A stretch of DNA of 50,911 nucleotides, from NCBI GenBank assembly GCA_017508895.1, contig JAFWRA010000070.1, forward strand, positions 1 through 50,911, in the 5' to 3' direction. This DNA comes from Bacteroidales bacterium. Lineage in GTDB: Bacteria; Bacteroidota; Bacteroidia; Bacteroidales; F082. Below, in pieces: positions 1 to 8,697 of the stretch. A model generated the notes under the pieces. It did no database searches. It had not been told where the DNA came from and was given only the letters and a program-made list of their open reading frames with translations. A program made the translations under genes and the position numbers. Position 1 is the first letter of the stretch. Each line of letters opens with the position of its first letter.

Positions 1-479
1 ACTATCCGAACGAGCTGCCCCACTTCATCGAGATGATGAAGCAAGAAGGCTGGGACCGTGGCCAGGACGACGAAGAGCTCTTCGAGTTTGCCATGCACGA
101 GAAGCAGTACCGCGAGTACAAGTCGGGCGAGGCCAAGCGTCGCTTCAACCAAGAACTCGAAGCCAAGATGAAGGCCAAGTTCGAGAAGGCTGGCGGCGAG
201 GCCAAGATCCCGGACCTGCGCGCCTTGCGCCACCCCAATGCAGAACCTGTCATCGCTCCCGCGAGCGGTGTGGTGATGTGGGAAGTGGACTTCGACGACA
301 AGTCGATTGCCCCCGCCCCTGGCACAGTATATAAAGAAGGTGACCTGCTCTGCGCCATCCAAACGAACCTCGGCTTGGAGCCCGTCTACGCCCTCTGGCC
401 TGGCAAGATCGTGGAGGCCACGGCTGACCAAGGCAAACGTGTGAGCAAGGGCGAAACCATTGCTTTCATTGAAAAATAA
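1..479 (+). CDS. Pyruvate/oxaloacetate carboxylase subunit, C-terminal part (partial)
   Basis: This is the 3' end of a gene that starts before the window; the reading frame begins at base 3 and stops at 477-479. The visible part begins YPNELPHFIEMMKQEGWDRG and continues with a charged helical linker, which resembles the post-carboxyltransferase region of Bacteroidota proteins annotated as pyruvate carboxylase subunit B or oxaloacetate decarboxylase alpha. The last 80 residues follow the hammerhead pattern of a biotinyl/lipoyl domain (APASGVVMW near its start, GETIAFIEK at its end). The usual A-M-K-M biotinylation motif is absent: the aligned stretch reads AIQTNLGLEP and has no lysine. The domain may therefore be non-biotinylated. 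The family call is fairly safe; the exact substrate cannot be told from this fragment. Confidence 0.7.
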   Translation, partial: YPNELPHFIEMMKQEGWDRGQDDEELFEFAMHEKQYREYKSGEAKRRFNQELEAKMKAKFEKAGGEAKIPDLRALRHPNAEPVIAPASGVVMWEVDFDDKSIAPAPGTVYKEGDLLCAIQTNLGLEPVYALWPGKIVEATADQGKRVSKGETIAFIEK

Positions 480-523
480 ACCACTTTGAGAAATTATTCG
501 GCGAGCCTTGGCATAGTATTTGC

Positions 524-531
524 TATCTTTG
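524..531 (+). promoter_or_regulatory. Bacteroidota -7 promoter box TATCTTTG
   Basis: Exact match to the TAnnTTTG box, 61 bases before the start of the 165-residue barrel gene. It lies just after the upstream gene stop, so the barrel gene probably has its own transcript. Confidence 0.6.
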
Positions 532-592
532 CCTCGTCAAAACATACTTGACAAAGTAACTTACCTAATTATCAACTTAAACAATTAAAAAA

Positions 593-1090
593 ATGAAGAA
601 ATTATTTTTGACCTTAGCTCTTGCCTTCGTTGGCATCATGAGTGCAAACGCTCAACTTTGGATGGGTGGCGCCGTCGGTGCAGGCATTACCAAGCATGCT
701 AAAGCTTTCACCATCGCCCCTGAAATTGGTTACAGCTTCTCTGGCTCACCTTTGACCATCGCTGTCGAAGCCGATTACTCCTTTGCGAAGTTCGAAGACC
801 TCAAAGCCGAGCACGAACTGATCTTGAAGCCCTATCTGCGTTGCAACCTCATGACGATTGAGAAATTCGGCGTTTTCATGGACCTCACAGGTGACTTTGG
901 TGTCGTCAACAACAAGGGCTATGCTATCAGCCTGAGACCTGGTGTGGCTTGGATGGCCACTGAGCACTGGACTGCCGCCTTCCGTTTCGCTTTCGCGCAA
1001 TACGACCACGGCATGTATCATGAAGCCAATGGTTTCTTCCTGGATTGCGCCACTGTGGCTCCGCAATTTGGATTGTATTACAATTTCTAA
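593..1090 (+). CDS. Small outer-membrane beta-barrel protein
   Basis: A protein of 165 residues with a clear signal peptide (residues 1-21, cleaved after SANA before QLW). The mature part alternates polar and hydrophobic residues in short strands (for example ITKHAKAFTIAPEIGYSFSG, then LTIAVEADYSF) and ends in the aromatic GLYYNF, as expected for an 8-strand outer-membrane barrel of the OmpW/porin-like type common in Bacteroidota. It has its own promoter box at 524-531 and a strong terminator at 1138-1169, so it is probably monocistronic. The ligand or role cannot be told. The start is the first ATG of the frame and follows an A-rich leader without a Shine-Dalgarno motif, which is usual in this phylum. 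Confidence 0.75.
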   Translation: MKKLFLTLALAFVGIMSANAQLWMGGAVGAGITKHAKAFTIAPEIGYSFSGSPLTIAVEADYSFAKFEDLKAEHELILKPYLRCNLMTIEKFGVFMDLTGDFGVVNNKGYAISLRPGVAWMATEHWTAAFRFAFAQYDHGMYHEANGFFLDCATVAPQFGLYYNF

Positions 1091-1137
1091 GAACATAGTC
1101 GATGAAGACGCAGGAAACTGTGTCTTCACGAAGAATG

Positions 1138-1169
1138 AAAGGCTACCTTCGGGTGGCCTTTTTTGTTTT
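1138..1169 (+). terminator. Rho-independent terminator
   Basis: Stem AGGCTACC / GGTGGCCT (one G-U pair) around a TTCG tetraloop, followed by TTTTTTGTTTT. It ends the transcript of the small barrel gene. Confidence 0.85.
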
Positions 1170-1180
1170 AAAATAATCGC

Positions 1181-1188
1181 TATCTTTG
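1181..1188 (+). promoter_or_regulatory. Bacteroidota -7 promoter box TATCTTTG
   Basis: Exact TAnnTTTG match directly after the preceding terminator and 31 bases before the GH31 start codon. Confidence 0.65.
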
Positions 1189-1219
1189 CTGCATTATTCA
1201 TCAACAAATTGAACCGATT

Positions 1220-3724
1220 ATGAAAAAGCTCTTCACTCTTTCGTTGCTTATACTCTTGGCCTTTGGCCTACAAGCACAAAGCAAAAACATCGCCTACCAA
1301 GACGAGACCGTACGTTTCACAGTCATCACCGATGGCGTCATCCGAATGGAATATGCCAAGGATGGCCATTTTGTCGACGAAGCCTCTCAGGTGGCAGTCA
1401 TCCGCGACTATCCCGAAGTGGATTATGTGGTCAAAGACGGCAAGACTATCGAAATCACAACTGCCAAACTGAAATTGCAATACAAGAAAGACAGCGGTGC
1501 CTTCACTGCCGACAACCTGAGCATCAGCTCGTTGGAAGGCATCAAACCGAGCTTTACATGGAAGCCGGGCATGGTGCAGGAACACAACCTGAAAGGCACC
1601 TACCGCACCTTGGACGGCTACAATGGCGAAATACGCTGCGGCACGACGGACCAAAAGATGCCGCTTGAAGACGGCCTCCTGGCCACCGACGGATGGACGC
1701 TCATCGACGACTCGAAGAGTTACCTCTTCGACAACAGCGACTGGCCTTGGGTGATGGAACGTGAGAGCCTCGACAACCAAGACTGGTACTTCATGGGTTA
1801 TGGCCATGACTACAAGCAGGCATTGAAGGACTTTACCGTCTTCGCCGGCAAGGTGCCGCTGCCGCCCCGTTATGCTTTTGGCTATTGGTGGTCGCGCTAT
1901 TGGTCTTACAGTGATAAGGAACTCCGTGACTTGGTGAAGAAATTCGACCAATACGACATCCCGATTGATGTGCTTGTCATCGACATGGACTGGCATTACA
2001 CCGAACCAGGCAAAGGCAACTGGACAGGCTGGACTTGGAATAAAAAGCTCTTCCCCGACTATAAACGCCTCATATCCGACATGGACAAAAAAGGCATTCG
2101 CACCACGCTCAATTTGCATCCCGCAGGCGGCATGGAGCCGTACGAAGAGCGGTACGACGAATTGGCCGCCTACATGCACCTCGACACTACGGGTCGCCCT
2201 GCCATTCCGTGGCAAGGTTCCGACAAGGACTTCATGTCGGGCATGTTCGACATTGTCCTGAAACCCATGGAACGCAACGGCATCGACTTCTGGTGGCTCG
2301 ACTGGCAGCAATGGCCCAACGACAAGCAACTCACCAACCTGAGCAACACCTGGTGGATCAACTACTGCTTCTTCTCCAATTTCGAGCGCAGCCGCAACAC
2401 ACGCCCGATGCTCTATCACCGTTGGGGCGGTTTGGGCAACCACCGTTACCAAATTGGTTTCTCAGGCGACTCTTTCATCTCATGGAAATCGCTCGACTTC
2501 CAGCCCTATTTCAACTCAACGGCAAGCAATGTGTTGTATGGCTTCTGGAGCCACGACATCGGCGGCCACTGGGGAGGCGCCATCGCCCCTGAGTTGTATG
2601 CCCGCTGGATGCAATTTGGCGCCTTGAGTCCCATTCTGCGTAGCCACTCCACCAAAGACGCCTCCATTAACAAAGAGCCGTGGTCCTTACCTGAAGAATA
2701 CACCGAAATCATCCGCAACACCATCCAGCAACGCCGACAGATGATCCCTTATATCTATACCATGGCCCGCAAAGCCCACGACGAAGGGCTCTCGCTCTGC
2801 CGTCCGCTCTACTATGAATGGCCCGATTGGCCCGAGGCATACCTCTATCGCAACGAATACATGTTTGGCGACAACATGCTAGTGGCACCCATCACTACCC
2901 CGATGGAAGGCAATTTCTCCACCTTAGACATTTGGCTGCCACAAGGCACATGGTACGAGGTGTGTACAGGAACGATGTTGCAAGGCAATCAAGTCGTTAC
3001 CCGCAGTTTCATGATCGACGAATACCCACTTTATGTGAAAGCGGGTTCCATCATCCCGCAATATGCTGACTGCCACCAACACGTGGAAGGCATTGAATGG
3101 ACTCGTTTCGACCTGATGATCTATCCTGGTGCCGATGGCGAATTCACCATGTATTACGATGACGGCGACGACAAGAACTACGATGAGAACAATATGTGGG
3201 TGAAATTCCGTGCCACAAAGCAGGGAAACACCTATTTCGCCAACATCTACCCTGCTGAAGGCAACTACATACCTGCCTCACGCAACATCACGCTGAAGTT
3301 TGTCGCTTCCGACGTTCCCCAACACGTCTATTGCAACGGAAAGGAAATCGACTGGGCCTACGATGGCGACAACTTCACCCTTGTGGTGCAGCTGCCTGAA
3401 AGCCATTGGGAAAACAAAGCCGACATTCGTGTGGAATATCCACAAAGCGGTACCATCAACCTAACTGACGGTATCATCGGCAAAAGCCATCGCGCCGCAA
3501 AAGCCATCGCCGGACTGAAAAACCGCAAAGCCAACATTGTGTTGAACGACGCTTTGGGACTATTTGGCAGCATTGGCCAGAAAGTGAGCTACTTCCCGAA
3601 CACGCTGCATGAAAGCGTCAACAGTTTCCGTCAGTTTTTTGATGACATCGACACCTCGTTGGAACAACAGGAAGGTCTTGACGAGGAACTCAAGGCATGG
3701 TTTAAGGGACAAGTGGGGAAATAA
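1220..3724 (+). CDS. Secreted GH31 alpha-glycosidase
   Basis: Retaining alpha-glycosidase of family GH31, 834 residues, exported by a signal peptide (residues 1-20, ending LQAQ). An N-terminal beta-sandwich (about 25-215) precedes the (beta/alpha)8 barrel. The nucleophile region is GIDFWWLDWQQW, with Asp361 as predicted nucleophile; the acid/base is predicted at Asp417 in GFSGDSFISW. The C-terminal sandwich domains include DIWLPQGTWYEV and PLYVKAGSIIPQY, both typical of the family. GH31 covers alpha-glucosidases, alpha-xylosidases and others; the WLDWQQW variant differs from the common WLDMNEP motif, so the exact substrate is open. The stop codon touches the stop of the convergent glgB with no spacer. 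The signal peptide places it in the periplasm or at the cell surface, unlike the neighbouring GH13 enzymes. Confidence 0.9.
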   Translation: MKKLFTLSLLILLAFGLQAQSKNIAYQDETVRFTVITDGVIRMEYAKDGHFVDEASQVAVIRDYPEVDYVVKDGKTIEITTAKLKLQYKKDSGAFTADNLSISSLEGIKPSFTWKPGMVQEHNLKGTYRTLDGYNGEIRCGTTDQKMPLEDGLLATDGWTLIDDSKSYLFDNSDWPWVMERESLDNQDWYFMGYGHDYKQALKDFTVFAGKVPLPPRYAFGYWWSRYWSYSDKELRDLVKKFDQYDIPIDVLVIDMDWHYTEPGKGNWTGWTWNKKLFPDYKRLISDMDKKGIRTTLNLHPAGGMEPYEERYDELAAYMHLDTTGRPAIPWQGSDKDFMSGMFDIVLKPMERNGIDFWWLDWQQWPNDKQLTNLSNTWWINYCFFSNFERSRNTRPMLYHRWGGLGNHRYQIGFSGDSFISWKSLDFQPYFNSTASNVLYGFWSHDIGGHWGGAIAPELYARWMQFGALSPILRSHSTKDASINKEPWSLPEEYTEIIRNTIQQRRQMIPYIYTMARKAHDEGLSLCRPLYYEWPDWPEAYLYRNEYMFGDNMLVAPITTPMEGNFSTLDIWLPQGTWYEVCTGTMLQGNQVVTRSFMIDEYPLYVKAGSIIPQYADCHQHVEGIEWTRFDLMIYPGADGEFTMYYDDGDDKNYDENNMWVKFRATKQGNTYFANIYPAEGNYIPASRNITLKFVASDVPQHVYCNGKEIDWAYDGDNFTLVVQLPESHWENKADIRVEYPQSGTINLTDGIIGKSHRAAKAIAGLKNRKANIVLNDALGLFGSIGQKVSYFPNTLHESVNSFRQFFDDIDTSLEQQEGLDEELKAWFKGQVGK

Positions 3725-5722
3725 TCAAACCCTTTGGTACACCGTCGCCACGCGGCTCACATTGTAAACTTTCATGGTGATAGCGTCTCCCTTCTTCTCC
3801 GAGGGGAACTTTACACTTGCATCGATGTTGCCGAAGCCACCAAAGGCTTTGTCATCAGAAGTGAGGATGATACGATAATCGCCCGTTTGTCTGACGGGAA
3901 TCGTGTAATCGGGGATGGATTTCTGGCCCCAATTGAAGACAAAAATCAGATTGCCGCGCTCGTAGACAACGGTCTTGTTTTCCTCATCGGCATGGAGCAT
4001 CCATGCTGGCGGTGCTTGCATAACGGGGTGTTTCTTCACCAAGTTAAGCATGGCCATGTCAAAGGCACCCATGAAACGGTATTTCAATTGTTCATTGTCC
4101 ACCAGCGACCACTGGCGACGGGCATAATGGTAACTCCAATCATTGCCTTGACGTGGAAAATCAATCCACTCGGGATGGCCGAACTCATTGCCCATGAAGT
4201 TGAGCCAAGCCTCACCACCCAAGGTAAGCGTGAAGAGGCGGATCATCTTGTGCAGGGCGATGCCACGGTCAACGGTCATGGAAGGTGTGTCTACACTCAT
4301 TGAAGTGTACATCTCTTTATCCATCAAACGGAAAGCGATGGTCTTGTCGCCTACCAACGCTTGGTCGTGGCTCTCAGCATAGGCCACCGTCTTGGTCTGC
4401 GGAAGGTGGTTGGTCATGGTGAAGAAGAAGTTCTTCATGTTCCATTGCTCCTCAGGTTCGTCCTTCAGCACTTTAATCCAAAAGTCGGGCAAGCCCATGC
4501 CCAAGCGGTAGTCGAAGCCCATGCCCCCGTCGGCGATGGGGTTGCAAAGGCCAGGCATGCCACTTACGTCTTCCGCAATGGTGACAGCCTGCGGATTCAG
4601 CTCATGACACAGTGTGTTAGCCAGTTGCATATAGGTGACCGCGTCAGCATCCACATTGTCGCCAAAGTACTTTTCCGGTGCATCGAATGTCGTCCCGATG
4701 CCATGGTCGAGGTAAAGCATCGAGGTCACGCCATCGAAGCGGAAGCCGTCGAAGCGGAACTCTTCCAGCCAGTAGCGCACATTGGAAAGCAGGAATTGTA
4801 AGGTTTCCTCTTTGCCATAGTTGAAGAGTTTGGAGTCCCAAAGGTCGTGGTTGCCACGCGCTCCAGGATGCAGGTATTGACTGTCGGAGCCATCAAACAG
4901 GTTAATGCCTTCGCGAATGTTCTTCACCGTATGGGAATGCACCAAGTCCATGATGACCAGCATGCCCATACCGTGTGCCGTATCGATGAGCTCTTTCAAC
5001 TCTTCGGGCGTACCGAACCGCGAACTCGGCGCGAAGAAATTGGAGACATGGTAGCCGAACGAACCGTAATAGGGATGCTCGGCGATGGCCATCAGTTGGA
5101 TGGCATTGTAGCCATCTGTTTTGATGCGTGGCAGGATGTTTTGGGTAAACTCCTTGTAGGTCCCTACCTTTTCCTCTTCCTGCGCCATGCCGATATGGGT
5201 CTCGTAAATCAGTAACGGCTCGTCCTTCAACTGTGGTGCGGCGTGCTTATATATATAAGGTGTCGGCGGATTCCAAAACTGACCCGCAAAATCCTTGTTG
5301 CCTTCGTCTTGAATCACACGCTTGATATACACTGGAATACGCTCATGTTCCCCGATTTGCGACTGCACCAGCACCTTCAATTTACTGCCATGCACCAGTC
5401 GGTCGGCAAACTCGCTGTCGGGTAAAAAGATTTCCCACAGACCAGCACCTGCCAGTTCCAGAGGATATTCGTATCGGTTCCAATTATTGAAATCGCCCAT
5501 CAGTGAGAGATAATGCGCGGCAGGTGCCCATTCTCGGTACCACCAGCCGTGGCGGCGTTTGTCGTAATTGAAACCTAAAAACTGGTGCGCTGTGGCGAAA
5601 GTTTTGAGGCTGCCGTAGTTGTTTTTAATGTTGTTCAACCGTTGTTCATAGCGGTTGTGGCGGTCGTCAACGGCTTTGCTGACGGGGTTGAGCCAAGGGT
5701 CATTTTTTACGAGAGGAAGCAT
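3725..5722 (-). CDS. glgB: 1,4-alpha-glucan branching enzyme (eukaryotic-type GlgB)
   Basis: Makes alpha-1,6 branches in glycogen; cytoplasmic, no signal peptide. The 665 residues carry a CBM48-like N-terminal module (about 50-145, with REWAPAAHYLSLMGDFNNWN) and a GH13 barrel. Visible motifs are DLVHSHTVKN, GFRFDGVTSM (nucleophile Asp330), TIAEDVSG (acid Glu384) and YAESHDQALVGDKT. The GVTSM and AESHDQ forms match the plant/animal type of branching enzyme, which Bacteroidota often carry, rather than the E. coli type. Length fits the family. It has its own -7 box at 5745-5752. It ends directly against the GH31 gene, so the two transcripts must overlap at their 3' ends. Together with the GH13 enzyme further on, it points to intracellular glycogen turnover. 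Confidence 0.95.
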   Translation of the reverse strand: MLPLVKNDPWLNPVSKAVDDRHNRYEQRLNNIKNNYGSLKTFATAHQFLGFNYDKRRHGWWYREWAPAAHYLSLMGDFNNWNRYEYPLELAGAGLWEIFLPDSEFADRLVHGSKLKVLVQSQIGEHERIPVYIKRVIQDEGNKDFAGQFWNPPTPYIYKHAAPQLKDEPLLIYETHIGMAQEEEKVGTYKEFTQNILPRIKTDGYNAIQLMAIAEHPYYGSFGYHVSNFFAPSSRFGTPEELKELIDTAHGMGMLVIMDLVHSHTVKNIREGINLFDGSDSQYLHPGARGNHDLWDSKLFNYGKEETLQFLLSNVRYWLEEFRFDGFRFDGVTSMLYLDHGIGTTFDAPEKYFGDNVDADAVTYMQLANTLCHELNPQAVTIAEDVSGMPGLCNPIADGGMGFDYRLGMGLPDFWIKVLKDEPEEQWNMKNFFFTMTNHLPQTKTVAYAESHDQALVGDKTIAFRLMDKEMYTSMSVDTPSMTVDRGIALHKMIRLFTLTLGGEAWLNFMGNEFGHPEWIDFPRQGNDWSYHYARRQWSLVDNEQLKYRFMGAFDMAMLNLVKKHPVMQAPPAWMLHADEENKTVVYERGNLIFVFNWGQKSIPDYTIPVRQTGDYRIILTSDDKAFGGFGNIDASVKFPSEKKGDAITMKVYNVSRVATVYQRV

Positions 5723-5744
5723 ATTATCGTTCTTTTTATTTCTG

Positions 5745-5752
5745 CAAAAATA
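5745..5752 (-). promoter_or_regulatory. Bacteroidota -7 promoter box TATTTTTG for glgB
   Basis: Exact TAnnTTTG match on the minus strand, 22 bases before the glgB start codon. Confidence 0.6.
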
Positions 5753-5800
5753 ACAAATTATCTACAAATTTTGCGAAAATCAAAACATTGACAGTTCACA

Positions 5801-6940
5801 TCACAACCGCTTCAACCAAAGGCCAAGAAAACGATCGTATATGATATAGCCTTTGGTAGTTTGATAGACCAAGTCTTTGTTTACAAGTACCGACAAGGCC
5901 GACTTGACGCTACTCGTACTGGGCAATTCATAACGCTTGATAAACTCATTGCTCAATGGCTGTTCGACAAGCTCGGCGCGGGCAATGGCTTTGAGCAAAC
6001 CAAACTGGTTGTCGGTCAAAAACGCGGCAAGCATTTGATAATGTGGCGCCAATGCGTTGACATGGAACAAAATCGCATCTACGGCTTGTTTGTCCGTTTC
6101 CACCTTTTTCCCTTGCTCATACAATCGATTCAGGATGGTTTGCAGATACCAGGTATAGCCGTCAAAACGCTGATAAATGTCATGGAACACTTGTTGGCTA
6201 AACGAACCTTTCTTTGCCTCGAAAAATTTGTTGGCAAAATCATAATAGACATCCTCTTGCAGTGGCTCCAAATCCATCAGCTGAGTGCTTTGGTAGAAAG
6301 GCCTGTTGGGAGCACAGAACATCTCTTCCATCAAGTGTTTCTTGCTTCCGGAAAAGATAAAATTCACATGGTGGATAAACTGGATATAGGAACGCAGCAA
6401 GGCCTCAGTGCCCGTTTCAGGGTATTCTGTAATCTGCTGAAACTCATCGATGGCCATGTACACTGGCTTGCCCAAGCCGTTTAAATGGGAGAAAACGCTC
6501 TTGAGCGTATATTCAGCTTGCGCAGGGACTACATTCACCGAAACAGTTGGCATCCCCGTCATCAAATCCGGAGAGATGGTAGGCCGAAGCCCCTTGAAAA
6601 AATCCAACACCTTGTTCGCAAACGATTTTTCCCTTTCCAACGCATCCTCGATAACCGTCTTGCACAATAATTCGACAAACTCCTGCAAGTTTTTAGTCGA
6701 AAAAATATCGACATAAATGCAAATAGCATCCTTATTTTCCACCTTAATCTGATAAAACACATGGTTTATTAGCCCTGTTTTACCTATTTTTCTAGGAGAA
6801 ATCAGGGTGATATTGCGTCCATTTTTGAGCGCAGAAATCAGATTTTCCGTTTCTTCTACACGGTCACAGAAATATTCTGGTCCCTCATATCCTTGGAAAA
6901 CAAACGGATTATCAAGCCGTTTCTGTTTTTTTCCTGCCAT
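5801..6940 (-). CDS. AAA-type ATPase of the archaeal-ATPase (PF01637-like) group
   Basis: A 379-residue P-loop ATPase. Walker A is LISPRKIGKTGL (Lys54, Thr55) and Walker B is VYMAIDEFQQI (near residue 165). The N-terminal FVFQGYEGPEYFCDRVEE and the C-terminal winged-helix-like half (FLTDNQFGLLKAIARAE, then SVKSALSVLVNKDLVY) are the layout of PF01637-like ATPases, which occur in many copies in Bacteroidota and archaea. Their role is mostly unknown; links to DNA or nucleoid processes have been suggested. No signal peptide or membrane segment. The gene stands alone between two carbohydrate genes, with its own promoter box and unusual 15-bp direct repeats in the leader. No partner nuclease or toxin is adjacent, so I do not call it a defence gene. 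Confidence 0.8.
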   Translation of the reverse strand: MAGKKQKRLDNPFVFQGYEGPEYFCDRVEETENLISALKNGRNITLISPRKIGKTGLINHVFYQIKVENKDAICIYVDIFSTKNLQEFVELLCKTVIEDALEREKSFANKVLDFFKGLRPTISPDLMTGMPTVSVNVVPAQAEYTLKSVFSHLNGLGKPVYMAIDEFQQITEYPETGTEALLRSYIQFIHHVNFIFSGSKKHLMEEMFCAPNRPFYQSTQLMDLEPLQEDVYYDFANKFFEAKKGSFSQQVFHDIYQRFDGYTWYLQTILNRLYEQGKKVETDKQAVDAILFHVNALAPHYQMLAAFLTDNQFGLLKAIARAELVEQPLSNEFIKRYELPSTSSVKSALSVLVNKDLVYQTTKGYIIYDRFLGLWLKRL

Positions 6941-6957
6941 AATATCTATATATTTTC

Positions 6958-7001
6958 ATTGCGAACTTTTCGTAACGAACTTTACGCAACGAATATTCCG
7001 C
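6958..7001 (-). repeat. Three imperfect 15-bp direct repeats in the ATPase gene leader
   Basis: Plus-strand units are ATTGCGAACTTTTCG (6958-6972), TAACGAACTTTACGC (6973-6987) and AACGAATATTCCGC (6988-7001). They share the core ACGAA/GCGAA at a period of 15 and lie between the predicted -7 box and the start codon. The placement suggests operator-like sites or a structured leader. Confidence 0.6.
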
Positions 7002-7005
7002 AATG

Positions 7006-7013
7006 CAAAAATA
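7006..7013 (-). promoter_or_regulatory. Bacteroidota -7 promoter box TATTTTTG for the ATPase gene
   Basis: Exact TAnnTTTG match on the minus strand, 65 bases before the start codon and immediately upstream of the three direct repeats. Confidence 0.6.
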
Positions 7014-7026
7014 GAATTTTTTTCAT

Positions 7027-7048
7027 TTACACAACATTTTTTGTGTAA
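7027..7048. repeat. Perfect 8-bp inverted repeat upstream of the ATPase promoter
   Basis: Arms TTACACAA and TTGTGTAA are separated by 6 bases. It sits between the stop of the GH13 gene (7086) and the -7 box at 7006-7013. No T-tract follows on the minus strand, so a protein-binding site is as likely as a terminator. Confidence 0.5.
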
Positions 7049-7085
7049 TTATATTGGAAAAAAACATCAAGTCAGCTCAAAAAAG

Positions 7086-8612
7086 TCAACTGATACCATG
7101 AAACACTACCTCGCCCGAATCCAAATCGACCACTTTCGTCTCCGAATGTTCCAAATGGACGGGTATCATCTCCGAAGCAAAGTCATTCATATCAAATTCG
7201 TTGGCTTTGCTTCGGCCCATCAAGGCCAAGGCATCGTGCGGAATCTTCACTTCCACATCTCGCGATTCATTCCGGTTAAAGTTCACGACTATCAATAAGC
7301 GCTCCATTTCGGAATAGCGCAAAAAGGCATAGACAAACTGCGGGTCAAAGTTCATGTACCAAGGATTACACCACATCAAATCATAGAACTTGCCTTCGTT
7401 GATGGCGGAATGTTCATTTCTGAAATGCAATAGCTTACGGTAAAAGCCAAAGAGTTTCTTTTGGGCTTCATCAAACCCACCGCCATCGAACTTGCCACCG
7501 TTCATCCAGTTTTGGTGTTTTGGCATGTGGCAGTAATCGAAAATGGACGTGCGCCCGTCGTTGCCACTATAACCCATCTCACCAACAGCATCTTCACCAC
7601 TCTCTTGGCCGTTATAAATCATAAATGGCCCCGTGTTCATCAAAGCGGAAAGTGCCACAGCAGGCAAGGCGGCAAAGGCATCTCCGACAAACTGCGGTGA
7701 AGCCAAACGCTTCTCATCATGGTTTTCCATGAATCGCAACATATGGTTGTCCATATCGTGTAAATCTTTCCACACCTCGCTGATTTCCTTCGCCTCATGG
7801 CCTTCGCAAAGCACGCGTTCCAAAGTGTTGTACAAGCCCACTTTGTCATAGAGGTAATCGAAGCCTGCATCCAAAAAGGGTCTGTAAAGGTCAGGCTGAT
7901 AGATTTCCGCAATCATCACAGGCTGGTAGTCCTTGCGCAGTTCGGCAATCACCCACTGCCAAAACGCCACCGGAACCATCTCAGCCATATCCACACGGAA
8001 GCCATCAACATTTTTGGCACACCAAAAACGCAGAATCTCAAGCATTTTCTCCCAAGTGTCATGTTCATCATAGTTCAACTTCACCGTGTCGTACCAGTCG
8101 TTAATGCTTGGATTGGGCGCAAAGGCATTGTTGCCGGTTGCCTTGGCAGGAAACTCATCGTATGGTTGTTCGCAGATTCTTCTTGGCGACACAAACGCCT
8201 GACCCTCACAATAATAGAAATTGCAAGGTTCAAAGCCTTTGTTTTGTCTTGCCAAATGATTGGGAATGAAGTCAATAATAACCTTCATGCCTTTATCATG
8301 AATGCAAGACACCAACTGTTCAAAATCATCCATCGTGCCCAAATCGGGATCGACAACATGATAATCGTTGACCGCGTAAGGCGAGCCTGCACGACCTTTG
8401 GTAATGTCAGGATGCGTACCTATGCTTTCAGATGCATGCTTCAAGATACCTGTCAGCCAGATATGGGTGATGCCCAAGTCTTTAATTGCTTCAAGGGCGG
8501 TGTCGTCAATATCGTTGAAGGTGCCACAGCCGTTTTCAGCCTTGCTGCCGTTGAAGTGGAAGTCGGTTTGCTTGTTACCGAACAGTCGAGGAAAGAGTTG
8601 ATAGATGTTCAT
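7086..8612 (-). CDS. Cytoplasmic GH13 alpha-amylase family enzyme
   Basis: A GH13 glycoside hydrolase of 508 residues without signal peptide, so it should act on internal alpha-glucans such as glycogen or imported maltodextrins. Conserved motifs are VIIDFIPNH (region I, about 111-119), VDGFRVDMAEM (region II, nucleophile Asp208), VMIAEIYQP (region III, acid Glu236) and FMENHDEKR (region IV). After the barrel a short beta domain follows (YSEMERLLIVVNFNRNESRD). The lack of a second catalytic or CBM module makes a plain amylase or maltogenic-type activity likely, but subfamily cannot be set by eye. It shares the strand of glgB, with the ATPase gene between them. The upstream region 8613-8660 shows no exact promoter box; TAATTTTA there is a one-mismatch candidate. 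Confidence 0.9.
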   Translation of the reverse strand: MNIYQLFPRLFGNKQTDFHFNGSKAENGCGTFNDIDDTALEAIKDLGITHIWLTGILKHASESIGTHPDITKGRAGSPYAVNDYHVVDPDLGTMDDFEQLVSCIHDKGMKVIIDFIPNHLARQNKGFEPCNFYYCEGQAFVSPRRICEQPYDEFPAKATGNNAFAPNPSINDWYDTVKLNYDEHDTWEKMLEILRFWCAKNVDGFRVDMAEMVPVAFWQWVIAELRKDYQPVMIAEIYQPDLYRPFLDAGFDYLYDKVGLYNTLERVLCEGHEAKEISEVWKDLHDMDNHMLRFMENHDEKRLASPQFVGDAFAALPAVALSALMNTGPFMIYNGQESGEDAVGEMGYSGNDGRTSIFDYCHMPKHQNWMNGGKFDGGGFDEAQKKLFGFYRKLLHFRNEHSAINEGKFYDLMWCNPWYMNFDPQFVYAFLRYSEMERLLIVVNFNRNESRDVEVKIPHDALALMGRSKANEFDMNDFASEMIPVHLEHSETKVVDLDSGEVVFHGIS

Positions 8613-8660
8613 TTTTCCGTTTTTGATGGGGTAAAATTACAAAATTCCAAGAAAAATGCG

Positions 8661-8668
8661 TAATCTTG
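8661..8668 (+). promoter_or_regulatory. Probable -7 promoter box TAATCTTG
   Basis: Seven of eight positions match TAnnTTTG, followed by CAGCA as in many Bacteroidales promoters. It lies 29 bases before the fucosidase start. Confidence 0.45.
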
Positions 8669-8697
8669 CAGCATTATTTTAAAACACGCATTGGACT

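Noticed and set aside
1268..2452. Long minus-strand open frame (394 codons) opposite the GH31 gene
   Set aside because: It lies wholly inside a well-supported gene, has no recognisable motif, and its residues look like the complement of conserved coding sequence.
5801..6940. Defence-system ATPase
   Set aside because: No nuclease, toxin, methylase or mobile-element gene adjoins; the neighbours are carbohydrate enzymes.
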